DNA of 64,000 nucleotides from the NCBI GenBank assembly GCA_025997675.1, contig BNUX01000002.1, forward strand, positions 1 through 64,000, written 5' to 3'. Origin of the DNA: Spirochaetia bacterium. GTDB taxonomy: Bacteria > Spirochaetota > Spirochaetia > Treponematales > Breznakiellaceae. Below the pieces are notes generated by a model. The model ran no database searches. It had not been told where the DNA came from and saw nothing but the letters and a program-made list of their open reading frames with translations. The number at the start of each line of letters is the position of its first letter. Positions within the stretch are counted from its first letter, which is position 1. The translations under genes and the position numbers were made by a program. This document shows positions 17,044-25,213 of the stretch, one piece after another.

Positions 17044-18711
17044 ATGTGTGTGAGTAACGAAACAACCTTCATCGAAAAAACCCTGAGCCAGGTACTCCGG
17101 GAGACGGCGGCGAAACAGCCGGATCATGAATTCCTTGTCTACGCGGACCGGGATCTCCGTTTTACCTATGCGGAATTCGACAAGCGGGTGGACGAGCTTG
17201 CCCTGGGCCTTTTGGGAATGGGCCTCAAAAAGGGCGACCATGTGGGGTTCTGGGCCACCAATGTGCCGGATTGGAACACCGCCCTCTTTGCCTGCGCCAG
17301 GGCCGGCATGGTTTTCGTCACCGTGAACACCGGCTACAAGCTCCATGAACTTGAATACCTCCTAAAGCAGTCGGACCTCGCCTGCCTCTGCATTATAGAC
17401 GGTTGGCGGGATTCGGATTATGTGTCTATGGTGTATGAACTCGTACCGGAGCTTAAAACCGTACCGCGGGGCTACCTTAAAAGCAAAAAATTTCCCTCCC
17501 TTAATAGTGTGGTCTACATAGGCCCGCAGAAACACCGGGGAATGTATAGCCTTAATGAAGTGTTACTTTTAGGACGGTACACCGATATTAAGCAGCTTCG
17601 CGATATTGAAGCCACCCTTGACCGCAACGATACGGTGAACATGCAGTATACCTCAGGTACCACGGGCTTCCCCAAGGGGGTCATGCTCACCCACCGGAAT
17701 ATCCTCAACAACGGCCTGGGCATTGGGGATAATATGCGCTTTACCGAAAAAGATATTGTGTGTCTCCCGGTGCCCCTCTTTCACTGCTTTGGCCTCGTCC
17801 TTGGCATGATGGCTATTCTTACCCATGGTTCCACCGCAGCTATTGTGGAGTGGTTCGAACCCCTGCTGGTTTTGGCGACCATACAAAAAGAAAAGTGCAC
17901 CGCCGTCTACGGGGTACCCACCATGTTCATCGCCGAACTCAACCACCCTATGTTCAAGATGTTCGACCTCTCAAGCCTCCGCACGGGCATCATGGCGGGC
18001 TCCCCCTGTCCCATCGAAGCCATGCGCCAGGTTATCGATCTGATGCACATGAGCGAAGTTACCATCTGCTACGGCCTCACCGAATCCTCCCCGGTGATGA
18101 CCCAAACCCGGTACGACGATTCCCTGGAAGCCAAGGTTGAAACCGTGGGCCGCGCCCTGCCCGGCGTCGAAGTAACCATCCGGGACCCCGATACGGGCGA
18201 AGAATGTCCCGCAGGAACCCACGGCGAATTCTGCTGCCGAGGCTACAACACCATGAAGGGGTACTACAAACTGCCCGAGGACACCGCCAGGTGTATTGAT
18301 GAACAAGGCTGGCTCCATTCAGGGGATCTGGGGGTCAAGGATGAGCAGGGCTTTTTCCGTGTCACCGGCCGCATCAAGGACATGATCATCCGGGGCGGCG
18401 AAAATGTGTACCCCAAAGAAATAGAAGACTTCCTCTACACCATGCCCGGTATTAAGGATGTGCAGGTGGTGGGCATTGCCAGTAAAAAATACGGCGAAGA
18501 AGTGGGGGCCTTCATCATCCTCCACGAGGGCGTTACCATGACCGAAGAGGATGTGCGCGACTTCTGTCGGGGACAAATCAGCCGGTTCAAGATCCCAAAG
18601 TACGTGTTCTTTGTGGACGCCTTCCCCCTCACCTCAAGCGGCAAAATCCAGAAGTACCTGCTTCGGGATCAGGGGAGCAAAAAGGTGGAGGAGTTGGGGC
18701 TTTCAACTTGA
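17044..18711 (+). CDS. AMP-forming acyl-CoA synthetase
   Basis: 555 residues, full length for the ANL superfamily. The P-loop is '[18 protein letters not shown]' at about 201-218, the A5 motif 'YGLTESSP' at about 346, the hinge region '[22 protein letters not shown]' at about 424-446, and the C-terminal catalytic Lys in '[13 protein letters not shown]' near residue 540. It activates a carboxylic acid to acyl-AMP and then acyl-CoA; medium- or long-chain fatty acids are the likely substrates. It forms an operon with the XRE-cupin regulator (9-bp gap). The cooS promoter lies just downstream. Confidence 0.94.
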   Translation: MCVSNETTFIEKTLSQVLRETAAKQPDHEFLVYADRDLRFTYAEFDKRVDELALGLLGMGLKKGDHVGFWATNVPDWNTALFACARAGMVFVTVNTGYKLHELEYLLKQSDLACLCIIDGWRDSDYVSMVYELVPELKTVPRGYLKSKKFPSLNSVVYIGPQKHRGMYSLNEVLLLGRYTDIKQLRDIEATLDRNDTVNMQYTSGTTGFPKGVMLTHRNILNNGLGIGDNMRFTEKDIVCLPVPLFHCFGLVLGMMAILTHGSTAAIVEWFEPLLVLATIQKEKCTAVYGVPTMFIAELNHPMFKMFDLSSLRTGIMAGSPCPIEAMRQVIDLMHMSEVTICYGLTESSPVMTQTRYDDSLEAKVETVGRALPGVEVTIRDPDTGEECPAGTHGEFCCRGYNTMKGYYKLPEDTARCIDEQGWLHSGDLGVKDEQGFFRVTGRIKDMIIRGGENVYPKEIEDFLYTMPGIKDVQVVGIASKKYGEEVGAFIILHEGVTMTEEDVRDFCRGQISRFKIPKYVFFVDAFPLTSSGKIQKYLLRDQGSKKVEELGLST

Positions 18712-18723
18712 CGAAAAAATTAC

Positions 18724-18753
18724 TTGATTGTTTTTATCCGGTATTACTATACT
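18724..18753 (+). promoter_or_regulatory. Sigma-70 promoter of cooS operon
   Basis: TTGATT (18724-18729), 18-bp spacer, TATACT (18748-18753), 39 bp before the cooS ATG. GAGGAGAG serves as ribosome-binding site. No CRP/CooA-type palindrome is obvious. Confidence 0.65.
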
Positions 18754-18792
18754 TATGACATATTTATTGCCAAATTTTGAGGAGAGTGCGCT

Positions 18793-20679
18793 ATGAGTGA
18801 GAGTTACTACGGGTGTTCGACCTGTGCCAGCGCGGACAAGCCCCTGGAAGGGTTTATCGCCAAGCTGCCGATGGAGACTTCCCACCACCGGGTGGAGAGT
18901 CAGGAAACAAAATGCGGGTTTGGCTTGCAGGGGGTGTGCTGCCGGCTCTGTGCCAACGGGCCTTGCCGGATAACGCCGGAATCCCCACGGGGCATTTGCG
19001 GGGCCACGGCGGATGTTATGGTTACCCGGAACCTTCTGCGGGCGGTGGCATCCGGGGCCGGTTGCTATCTCCATGTGGTGGAGAACACCGCCCTCAACTT
19101 GAAAAACACCGCCCTGGGGAAGGGCAACCTCAAGGGGCTGGAAACGCTGGAACGGCTCTGTAAAACCTTTGGGGTCAGCGGCAAGGATAATCACGAGAAG
19201 GCCCTCAATGTGGCCGATGCGGTTATTGCGGATCTCTACAAGCCGGAATACGTCAGGATGGACCTGGTAGAAAAGATGGCCTACCCGCCCCGGTTCAAGG
19301 TATGGAAGGAACTGGGAATACTTCCCGGCGGCGCTAAGTCCGAGGTCTTCCACGGGGTGGTTAAGTGCTCCACCAACCTGAACTCCGACCCGGTAAATAT
19401 GCTGCTGGACTGCCTGCGCTTAGGTATCGCCACGGGAATCTACGGGCTCACCCTTACTAACTTATTAAACGATGTGCTGCTGGGCGAACCGGAGATCCGC
19501 ATGGCCCCGGTGGGTTTACGGGTTATCGATCCGGATTACATCAACATCATGATTACCGGCCATCAGCACACCATGTTTGTCCACCTACAGGATAGGCTCA
19601 TCGCCCCGGATGTGGTTGCCAAGGCAAAGGCTGTTGGGGCTAAGGGGTTCAAACTGGTGGGGTGTACCTGTGTTGGGCAGGACCTGCAGCTCCGGGGCGC
19701 CCACTACACGGAGATATTCGACGGCCACGCGGGGAACAACTACACTTCCGAGGCGATCCTTGCAACCGGCGCCATTGACGCGGTGCTTTCGGAGTTTAAC
19801 TGCACCCTGCCGGGGATTGAAACGGTGTGCGACACCCTGCACATCAAACAGATCTGTATTGATAGTGTGGCAAAAAAGGCCAACGCGGAACTGAAACAGT
19901 TTGTGTTTGCGGACCGGGAAAAACACAGCGAGGAGATCATCGATACGATTATTGCTTCCTACAAGGAGCGTCGGCCAAAGGTAAAGCTGAACCTGTTCCC
20001 GGATCACGGCTATGAGAATACCCTTACCGGGGTGAGTGAAGTATCCCTCAAAAAGTTCCTCGGCGGCAATTGGAAACCCCTGGTGGACCTGATCGTATCG
20101 GGTGACATAAAAGGTGTGGCCGGTGTGGTGGGTTGTTCCAGCCTGGTTGCGGGGGGGCACGATGTGCTGACCGTTGCATTGGTGCGGGAACTGATAGCCA
20201 AAGACATCCTCGTGCTTACTGCGGGCTGTTCCTCCGGGGGCATCGAAAACTGCGGACTCATGATACCGGAAGCGGCGGATCTCGCGGGGCCGAAGCTCAA
20301 GGCGGTCTGTAAAAAGCTCGGCATACCGCCGGTGCTCAACTTCGGGCCCTGCCTTGCCATTGGCCGGCTGGAGATTGTGGTTACCGAACTTGCCGAGACC
20401 CTCGGCATTGATATACCCCAGCTTCCCCTGGTGCTTTCCGCCGCGCAATGGCTGGAAGAGCAGGCCCTGGCGGACGGCTGTTTCGGCCTTGCCCTAGGGC
20501 TGCCCCTCCACCTGGGATTGCCGCCCTTTATCACCGGCAGTAAGGTTGCTGTCCAGGTGTTGACAGAGGATATGAAGTCCCTCACCGGCGGACAGGTAAT
20601 CATCAACGCGGATGCCAAAGAATCTGCGGACCTGCTTGAGAAGATCATCCAGGAAAAACGCGCGGCCTTGAAGATTTAA
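18793..20679 (+). CDS. cooS: Carbon monoxide dehydrogenase-scaffold protein (CooS), divergent active site
   Basis: 628 residues with the monofunctional Ni-CODH layout. The D/B-cluster cysteines are present: Cys41, Cys49, Cys50, Cys53, Cys58, Cys69 (CGFGLQGVCCRLCANGPC). Likely C-cluster ligands are His257 (MITGHQH), Cys291/293 (VGCTCVG), Cys337 (EFNCTLPG), Cys448 (VGCSSL), Cys479 (AGCSSGG) and Cys520 (NFGPCLA). Two residues needed for canonical CO chemistry look replaced: the Lys of the 'EKA' motif is Gln557 (EEQALADG), and the His of 'AAHSDHGR' aligns with Tyr92 (GCYLHVVEN). An extra N-terminal CxxC (Cys8/Cys11) is present. It heads an operon with a CooF-like protein and a flavoprotein. Family is certain; CO oxidation is doubtful. 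Confidence 0.92.
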   Translation: MSESYYGCSTCASADKPLEGFIAKLPMETSHHRVESQETKCGFGLQGVCCRLCANGPCRITPESPRGICGATADVMVTRNLLRAVASGAGCYLHVVENTALNLKNTALGKGNLKGLETLERLCKTFGVSGKDNHEKALNVADAVIADLYKPEYVRMDLVEKMAYPPRFKVWKELGILPGGAKSEVFHGVVKCSTNLNSDPVNMLLDCLRLGIATGIYGLTLTNLLNDVLLGEPEIRMAPVGLRVIDPDYINIMITGHQHTMFVHLQDRLIAPDVVAKAKAVGAKGFKLVGCTCVGQDLQLRGAHYTEIFDGHAGNNYTSEAILATGAIDAVLSEFNCTLPGIETVCDTLHIKQICIDSVAKKANAELKQFVFADREKHSEEIIDTIIASYKERRPKVKLNLFPDHGYENTLTGVSEVSLKKFLGGNWKPLVDLIVSGDIKGVAGVVGCSSLVAGGHDVLTVALVRELIAKDILVLTAGCSSGGIENCGLMIPEAADLAGPKLKAVCKKLGIPPVLNFGPCLAIGRLEIVVTELAETLGIDIPQLPLVLSAAQWLEEQALADGCFGLALGLPLHLGLPPFITGSKVAVQVLTEDMKSLTGGQVIINADAKESADLLEKIIQEKRAALKI

Positions 20680-20692
20680 GGGGGGGCTGAGC

Positions 20693-21145
20693 ATGAAACG
20701 AATCTTTATCGATCAGGAAAAGTGCGACGGCTGTAAGAACTGTACGGTCGCCTGTATGCAGGCCCACCGAACGACACCGGGGACTACCTATGACCTCGAT
20801 CTGCTTGATCCCAAAAACGAAGCCCGGCACACCATCGTTGCTAATGGCAAAAAGGGATACTTCCCGATATTCTGCCGCCACTGCTCCGTGCCGGACTGTG
20901 TAGGCGCCTGTATGTCCGGGGCTTTGTCAAAGGACCCGGAAACCGGGCATGTGCAGTACGACGAAAAACGCTGCGGCGTCTGTTTTATGTGTGTCATGAG
21001 CTGCCCTTACGGGAACATCAAGCCCGATAAGGTTACCCATACGCGCATCCTTAAATGTGATTTCTGCAAGGATGACAAAGAGGGGCCGAACTGCGTACGG
21101 GTCTGTCCAAAAAAGGCCATCCATGTTGAGGAGGCATACGTATGA
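20693..21145 (+). CDS. cooF: CooF-like 4x[4Fe-4S] electron-transfer protein
   Basis: 150 residues with four ferredoxin-type Cys clusters: CDGCKNCTVAC near the start, CRHCSVPDCVGAC at about 63, CGVCFMCVMSCPYG at about 97, and CDFCKDDKEGPNCVRVCP near the end. This arrangement is that of CooF/HycB/DmsB-type subunits. It should carry electrons from the CooS cluster to the flavoprotein encoded next. It starts 13 bp after cooS and its stop overlaps the next ATG by 4 bp (ATGA), so translation is coupled. No signal peptide; cytoplasmic. Confidence 0.93.
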   Translation: MKRIFIDQEKCDGCKNCTVACMQAHRTTPGTTYDLDLLDPKNEARHTIVANGKKGYFPIFCRHCSVPDCVGACMSGALSKDPETGHVQYDEKRCGVCFMCVMSCPYGNIKPDKVTHTRILKCDFCKDDKEGPNCVRVCPKKAIHVEEAYV

Positions 21146-22368
21146 AACATCTGATATTAGGCGCCGGCGCTGCGGGCATCAGCGCAGCCCACAGGATCCT
21201 TGCGGAAAAGCCCGAGGATGAAGTCATCATCGTTTCCGAGGATACGGAAGTCTACTCCCGGTGTATGCTCCACCGGTTTATCGCAGGCGAACGGGACGCG
21301 AAGAGCATCAACTTTATTAATGACGATCTCCTGGAACGAAAAAACGTTACGTGGATAAAGGGAAAAACCCTTACCCGCCTGGATGCGGATAGTAAAACTG
21401 TCTATGCCGGGGATGAGAAGGTTGCATCCGGGGATACCATCCTTATCACCACCGGCGCGAATAGCGTGACGCCCCCCATTGGGGACCTCCGGACCGCAAA
21501 GAACGCCTTCGGACTCCGCCACCTTTCCGACGCCCGCTCCATAGTAGACTGCGCAAAGAATGCGAAGAAGGTCGCCATCATCGGCGCAGGGCTGGTGGGG
21601 CTTGATGCGTGCTACGCCTTGCTGGAATTGGGTAAGAAGATTACGGTCATAGAAATGGCGCCCTCGGCGCTTGCTATCAATGTTGACGCCCACGCTGCCG
21701 AAGCGTATCAGAAGAAGTTTGAGGAAAAAGGTGTGAAGTTCCTCCTGGCTCGGAAAGTGGTGGGTACCAAGAGCGACGGTAAGGGTAACATTACTGCGGT
21801 GGAGCTTGATGGCGATGATAGTGTCCCCTGCGACATGGTGGTCATGGCCGTGGGGGTGCGCCCCGCCATAGCGTTTCTTGAAGGGAGCGGTATCAAAACT
21901 GAGCGTGGGGTGGTGGTGGACGACTACCTCGCCACCAATGTTCCGGGCATCTACGCCGCCGGTGACGCTGCGGGGCTCTCCGGCATCTGGCCAAATGCCC
22001 AGAAGCAGGGGGAGTACGCCGCCTACAACATGACCGGTACCAAGTGGGCCTACGACGACCGGTTCGCCATCAAGAACACGGTCAACTTCTTCAGTCTCCT
22101 GACCCTATCCGTGGGGGCTATCAATCCCCAGGAAGGGGATGAGGTTCTGGTTAAGGAAGACAAGGACAACTACCGGAAGCTCATCCTGCGGGACGGCACG
22201 GTGGCGGGGGTTATTCTTCAGGGGGAGATTGGCGGCAGCGGGTTCTGGCAGCATCTGATTAAGAACAAGGTAAGGATTGACAAGCTGGGGAAATCGCCCT
22301 GGAAGGTGAGTTACGCGGATTTCTTTGGAGTGGAGAACAACGGCGAGTATAAGTGGGTGCAGACATAG
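21142..22368 (+). CDS. FAD/NAD(P)-dependent oxidoreductase linked to CooS-CooF
   Basis: 408 residues of the two-dinucleotide-binding-domain flavoprotein class (rubredoxin/ferredoxin reductase and NADH oxidase relatives). The FAD-binding GAGAAGISAAHR is at residues about 6-17, the NAD(P)-binding GAGLVGLDACYALLELG at about 149-165, and the second FAD motif 'GIYAAGDAAGLSG' at about 270. The redox Cys of NADH oxidase types is not clearly conserved: 'EVYSRCMLHRFIAGE' has a Cys at about 44. It probably passes electrons between CooF and NAD(P). Clusters of cooS, cooF and such a flavoprotein are known in anaerobes. Overlap of 4 bp with cooF supports one operon. Confidence 0.9.
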   Translation: MKHLILGAGAAGISAAHRILAEKPEDEVIIVSEDTEVYSRCMLHRFIAGERDAKSINFINDDLLERKNVTWIKGKTLTRLDADSKTVYAGDEKVASGDTILITTGANSVTPPIGDLRTAKNAFGLRHLSDARSIVDCAKNAKKVAIIGAGLVGLDACYALLELGKKITVIEMAPSALAINVDAHAAEAYQKKFEEKGVKFLLARKVVGTKSDGKGNITAVELDGDDSVPCDMVVMAVGVRPAIAFLEGSGIKTERGVVVDDYLATNVPGIYAAGDAAGLSGIWPNAQKQGEYAAYNMTGTKWAYDDRFAIKNTVNFFSLLTLSVGAINPQEGDEVLVKEDKDNYRKLILRDGTVAGVILQGEIGGSGFWQHLIKNKVRIDKLGKSPWKVSYADFFGVENNGEYKWVQT

Positions 22369-22393
22369 GTCCGGTATAGAGTGAGGTAGTTTA

Positions 22394-22603
22394 GGTACGG
22401 ATGAGTCATCCGTAGGTGCGGATGGGTCATCCGTAGGTGCGGATGGGTCATCCATAGGTGCGGATGAGTCATCCGTAGGTGCGGATGGGTCATCCATAGG
22501 TGCGGATGGGTCATCCGTAGGTGCGGATGGAGCAACCACGGGTGCGGATGGAGCAACCACGGGTGCGGATGGGTCAACCACGGGTACGGACGGGGCTACA
22601 ACC
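22394..22603. repeat. 21-bp tandem repeat, 10 units
   Basis: Ten consecutive units of GGTGCGGATGGGTCATCCGTA and variants. Units 1-6 contain the dyad GGATGA/G-n-TCATCC; units 7-10 drift to GGATGGAGCAACC and GGACGGGGCTACAACC. The whole 368-bp gap between the flavoprotein and vanZ has no start codon leading into the open plus-strand frame (heptapeptide GADGSSV), so I see no supported gene. The plus frame after the array (EDIDDIKKYLPRISARIEKL) looks protein-like and may be a gene remnant. Confidence 0.85.
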
Positions 22604-22736
22604 GAAGACATTGACGATATAAAAAAGTACCTTCCCCGAATCAGCGCGCGTATAGAGAAGTTGCAGGAGGCATTTACCCAACGTTCGGAACAATTCTTAC
22701 TGAAAGGATGCGACATGACACCGGCCCTGTCCTCCA

Positions 22737-23117
22737 TCACTCACCGCCATCGGTCCGCCTCCCAACCAGCAGCGCCGCAGTGGCCCCCAGCAACGACCCA
22801 AGGGTATCCGCTGCCCAGTCCCCCACATTACAGTCCCGGTTGGGCACATAAAACTGGTGAACCTCATCAATTGCTCCGTATAGGGAACTAATAAGGACAA
22901 TCAACAGGAAGGTCCGCAAACGGTAGGACCGCCATTGCGCCGGGGAAAACCAAAGGGCTATTGTTACCGCAAGGGCCAGATAGGTGGTTGCGTGCTGGAA
23001 TTTATCGAAACCCAGGACGCCCTCCAGAGGAGGAAGGGTGCTCCGGGAAGAAAGAACCCAAATGGCCGCTGCAACCAGAAGGGCGGGTGCTTTGAGCAAT
23101 ATCTTAGGGTTTATCAT
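22737..23117 (-). CDS. VanZ-like membrane protein
   Basis: 126 residues with four predicted membrane segments. VanZ-family signatures are present: 'LPPLEGVLGFDKFQHATTYLAL' with the conserved FxKxxH pattern, and 'SLYGAIDEVHQFYVPNRDCNVGDWAADTLGS' with the typical E-hydrophobic-Q-x4-R-x4-D-hydrophobic-x-D run. VanZ of enterococci gives low teicoplanin resistance by an unknown mechanism; most homologues are uncharacterised. It is divergent from uppP (87 bp), which handles lipid carrier recycling, so an envelope role is plausible. Confidence 0.88.
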   Translation of the reverse strand: MINPKILLKAPALLVAAAIWVLSSRSTLPPLEGVLGFDKFQHATTYLALAVTIALWFSPAQWRSYRLRTFLLIVLISSLYGAIDEVHQFYVPNRDCNVGDWAADTLGSLLGATAALLVGRRTDGGE

Positions 23118-23203
23118 ACCAAATTGAGTACCACATCAAAACTAAAATAACAACGCTCAAATTCCGGCTTGCAGAGGCCCGGTATTATTACTATGGTGAA
23201 CTA

Positions 23204-24001
23204 ATGAATATATTCGAGGCGATTGTCCTGGGCGCCGTCCAGGGGCTTACGGAATTTCTCCCCGTAAGCAGTTCCGGCCATCTGGTCCTTTTGCAGAAGA
23301 TTTTTAGCATCTCTCTGCCGGTATTGCTTTTTGACACCATGGTCCATGTGGGGACCTTAATTGCGGTTGTTATTGTCCTCTGGGCGGATATCCGGGCCAT
23401 TCTGCGCCGGATTGTCCAGCCCCTTACCGGCTGCCTCATCCTGGCGACTGTTCCCACGGTTATCGTGGCCTTGATTTTTAAGGATATGATCGAAGAAGCC
23501 TTCCGGTCTGCGGCTTTTCTGGGATTTTCCTTCCTTTTTACCGCCCTGGCGCTCCTGGTATCGGAACAGGTATCCCGGCGTTCGCTTAATACCAAGCCCC
23601 AGGCTGCCATGAACTGGTTTGACGCCCTGCTTATCGGTATTTGTCAGGCGATTGCTATTATTCCCGGGGTTTCCCGGTCCGGATTGACCCTTTCGGGGGC
23701 CCTTTCCCGCCGGCTGGACCGGGATTTTGCCGCCCGGTTCGTTTTCCTCCTGTCCATCCCCGCAATCCTGGGCGCACTGGTCCTCCAGCTAAAGGATATT
23801 GCCGGGGGTGATGGCGCAGCCGGCATCGGCCCGGCGCCTATTATTGCCGGAACCTTAACCGCCGCCCTGGTCGGCTTTTTTGCGATAAAACTCATGCTGA
23901 GGATCGTCAAAACCCGGTCCCTCCGGGGTTTTGCCTTTTACGTAGCGAGTTTGGGGGTACTGGTCCTGGTGGATCAGTACTTTACCCATTTCTTTATGTA
24001 A
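23204..24001 (+). CDS. uppP: Undecaprenyl-diphosphatase (UppP/BacA)
   Basis: 265 residues, the usual length, with about eight membrane segments. The two family motifs are intact: 'GLTEFLPVSSSGHLVL' at residues about 15-30 (Glu17/Glu21-type catalytic region) and 'PGVSRSGLTLSGAL' at about 154-167. The enzyme removes a phosphate from undecaprenyl diphosphate so the lipid carrier can be reused for peptidoglycan and other envelope polymers; its expression gives bacitracin resistance. It is divergently oriented to vanZ and convergent with the tRNA array (tRNA-Ser(GGA) ends 4 bp after its stop). Confidence 0.96.
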   Translation: MNIFEAIVLGAVQGLTEFLPVSSSGHLVLLQKIFSISLPVLLFDTMVHVGTLIAVVIVLWADIRAILRRIVQPLTGCLILATVPTVIVALIFKDMIEEAFRSAAFLGFSFLFTALALLVSEQVSRRSLNTKPQAAMNWFDALLIGICQAIAIIPGVSRSGLTLSGALSRRLDRDFAARFVFLLSIPAILGALVLQLKDIAGGDGAAGIGPAPIIAGTLTAALVGFFAIKLMLRIVKTRSLRGFAFYVASLGVLVLVDQYFTHFFM

Positions 24002-24004
24002 AAA

Positions 24005-24091
24005 CGGAGAAGGGGGGATTCGAACCCCCGGTGCTCTTTCAAGCACGCACGCTTTCCAAGCGTGGACCTTAAACCACTCGGACACCTCTCC
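24005..24091 (-). tRNA. tRNA-Ser(GGA)
   Basis: Acceptor GGAGAGG paired with CTTCTCC (one G-T wobble), anticodon loop TTGGAAA (GGA), a long variable arm as in type II tRNAs, and G discriminator. Fifth and last in a five-gene minus-strand array. Confidence 0.94.
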
Positions 24092-24111
24092 AAAAAAGAA
24101 ACCCGGCCTTA

Positions 24112-24198
24112 CGGAGCAGGGGGGATTCGAACCCCCGGAACCCTCGCGGGTTCAACGGTTTTCGAAACCGTCTCCTTCGGCCACTCGGACACCGCTCC
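24112..24198 (-). tRNA. tRNA-Ser(CGA)
   Basis: Acceptor GGAGCGG/CTGCTCC, anticodon loop TTCGAAA (CGA), long variable arm (GAACCC...GGGTTC), G discriminator. Confidence 0.94.
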
Positions 24199-24212
24199 AA
24201 TACAATTCACGC

Positions 24213-24286
24213 TGAGGCTGACACGACTCGAACGTGCGACCTTTAGATCCGCAATCTAATGCTCTATCCAGCTGAGCTACAACCTC
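24213..24286 (-). tRNA. tRNA-Arg(GCG)
   Basis: Acceptor GAGGTTG/CAGCCTC, anticodon stem TTAGA/TCTAA with loop TTGCGGA (anticodon GCG, reads CGC), T-arm with TTCGAGT, A discriminator. An unmodified GCG anticodon instead of the usual ACG/ICG is notable. Confidence 0.9.
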
Positions 24287-24293
24287 GAAAAAA

Positions 24294-24381
24294 CGGAGCA
24301 GGGGGGATTCGAACCCCCGGTACCCGGTTAGGGTACGACGGTTTAGCAAACCGTTGGTTTCGGCCACTCACCCACCGCTCC
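24294..24381 (-). tRNA. tRNA-Ser(GCT)
   Basis: Acceptor GGAGCGG/CTGCTCC, anticodon loop TTGCTAA (GCT), long variable arm, G discriminator. Confidence 0.94.
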
Positions 24382-24447
24382 AAAAGTTAACCAATCACTA
24401 TATAATGGGAATTATATCCCAAAATACCACTTCCAAAAAGCATATCT

Positions 24448-24532
24448 CGGAGCAAGGGGGATTCGAACCCCCGGTACCTTGCGGCACAACGGTTTTCAAG
24501 ACCGCCTCCTTCAACCACTCGGACATCGCTCC
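24448..24532 (-). tRNA. tRNA-Ser(TGA)
   Basis: Acceptor GGAGCGA/TTGCTCC, anticodon loop CTTGAAA (TGA), long variable arm, G discriminator. First gene of the array after the promoter at 24550. Confidence 0.94.
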
Positions 24533-24549
24533 AAATATACCGGTTTTTA

Positions 24550-24578
24550 ACATTAGCGGGATTTAAAACCAATGTCAA
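24550..24578 (-). promoter_or_regulatory. Sigma-70 promoter of the Ser/Arg tRNA array
   Basis: Minus strand TTGACA (24573-24578), 17-bp spacer, TAATGT (24550-24555), 18 bp before the first tRNA. It can drive all five tRNAs. Confidence 0.8.
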
Positions 24579-24622
24579 GCTTCTTTTCTTTAAGAAATGG
24601 GCGAAATTTTACAAAATTCCCC

Positions 24623-24651
24623 TTGACATTTCCCTCTTTTCCCCCGATACT
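24623..24651 (+). promoter_or_regulatory. Sigma-70 promoter of the RRM gene
   Basis: TTGACA (24623-24628), 17-bp spacer, GATACT (24646-24651). The start codon is about 225 bp downstream, so the leader is long. Confidence 0.75.
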
Positions 24652-24802
24652 CTTTTCAAGAGTTGGAAACTCCCAGACATTACTATGATCTTTTCTAAGT
24701 ACTTTTGGAAAGTCTGCTATTTTTAGTTACTGGTCTTCAGTTCCATTACAAAATATCCGGATTATCTACTACTTTAACAATCATGAAAAGAAAGTCCCGT
24801 AT

Positions 24803-24870
24803 GTCCGTTTTTCCCAGCTTGCAAGCTCATCATGGATGAGCGGACTACAAAAGACCCGGTAAAGGCCGGG
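24803..24870 (+). promoter_or_regulatory. Structured 5' leader of the RRM gene
   Basis: The 3' part of the leader holds several nested or adjacent dyads: GTCCG (24803)/CGGAC (24845), the palindrome AGCTTGCAAGCT (24816-24827), CTCATC/GATGAG (24826-24840), and CCCGG/CCGGG (24855-24870) just before the ribosome-binding site. Overlapping arms could form alternative structures, as in temperature-sensing or autoregulated leaders. Confidence 0.5.
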
Positions 24871-24883
24871 CAAAGGAAGCCAA

Positions 24884-25159
24884 ATGGCTAAAAAATTATA
24901 CGTAGGCAATCTTTCCTACAATACCCACGAGGATAACCTCAGAAGCCTCTTCTCCGCGTACGGTACGGTGGAATCGGTCAAAATCATCACCGACCGGGAC
25001 ACCGGCAACTCCAAGGGCTTCGGCTTTGTGGAAATGGGCAACGAAGCGGAAGCCCAGGCTGCTATCAGCGGAACCAACGGCACGGATGTCGATGGCCGCG
25101 CACTCAAAGTAAACGAAGCGATGGATAAACCACCCCGCCGGGATAACAATCGCTGGTAG
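24884..25159 (+). CDS. RRM-type RNA-binding protein
   Basis: 91 residues, one RNA-recognition motif. RNP2 is KLYVGNL (residues 4-10) and RNP1 is KGFGFVEM (about 45-52), both intact. The tail is short and basic (DKPPRRDNNRW). Bacterial RRM proteins of this size, found in cyanobacteria and many spirochaetes, are often cold-induced RNA chaperones. Ribosome-binding site AAGGAAG. It has a 225-nt leader with dyads near the start, which suggests post-transcriptional or autogenous control. A GC-rich stem (TTGCCGCC/GGCGGCAA, about 25166-25201) follows the stop and may terminate. Confidence 0.93.
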   Translation: MAKKLYVGNLSYNTHEDNLRSLFSAYGTVESVKIITDRDTGNSKGFGFVEMGNEAEAQAAISGTNGTDVDGRALKVNEAMDKPPRRDNNRW

Positions 25160-25213
25160 GAACCTTTTGCCGCCGGGGAGCCTCACGGTTCCACGGCGGC
25201 AATCGCCCCCCTC

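Noticed and set aside
20693-21145. Aldehyde ferredoxin oxidoreductase- or DmsB-type partner instead of CooF
   Set aside because: Four-cluster proteins are alike, but position between cooS and the flavoprotein favours CooF.
22394-22603. CRISPR array
   Set aside because: The 21-bp units are directly contiguous with no spacers, and no cas genes are in the window.
22105-22740. 211-residue minus-strand frame through the tandem repeat
   Set aside because: It is antisense to the flavoprotein C-terminus and consists mostly of repeat-encoded heptads; no ribosome-binding site.
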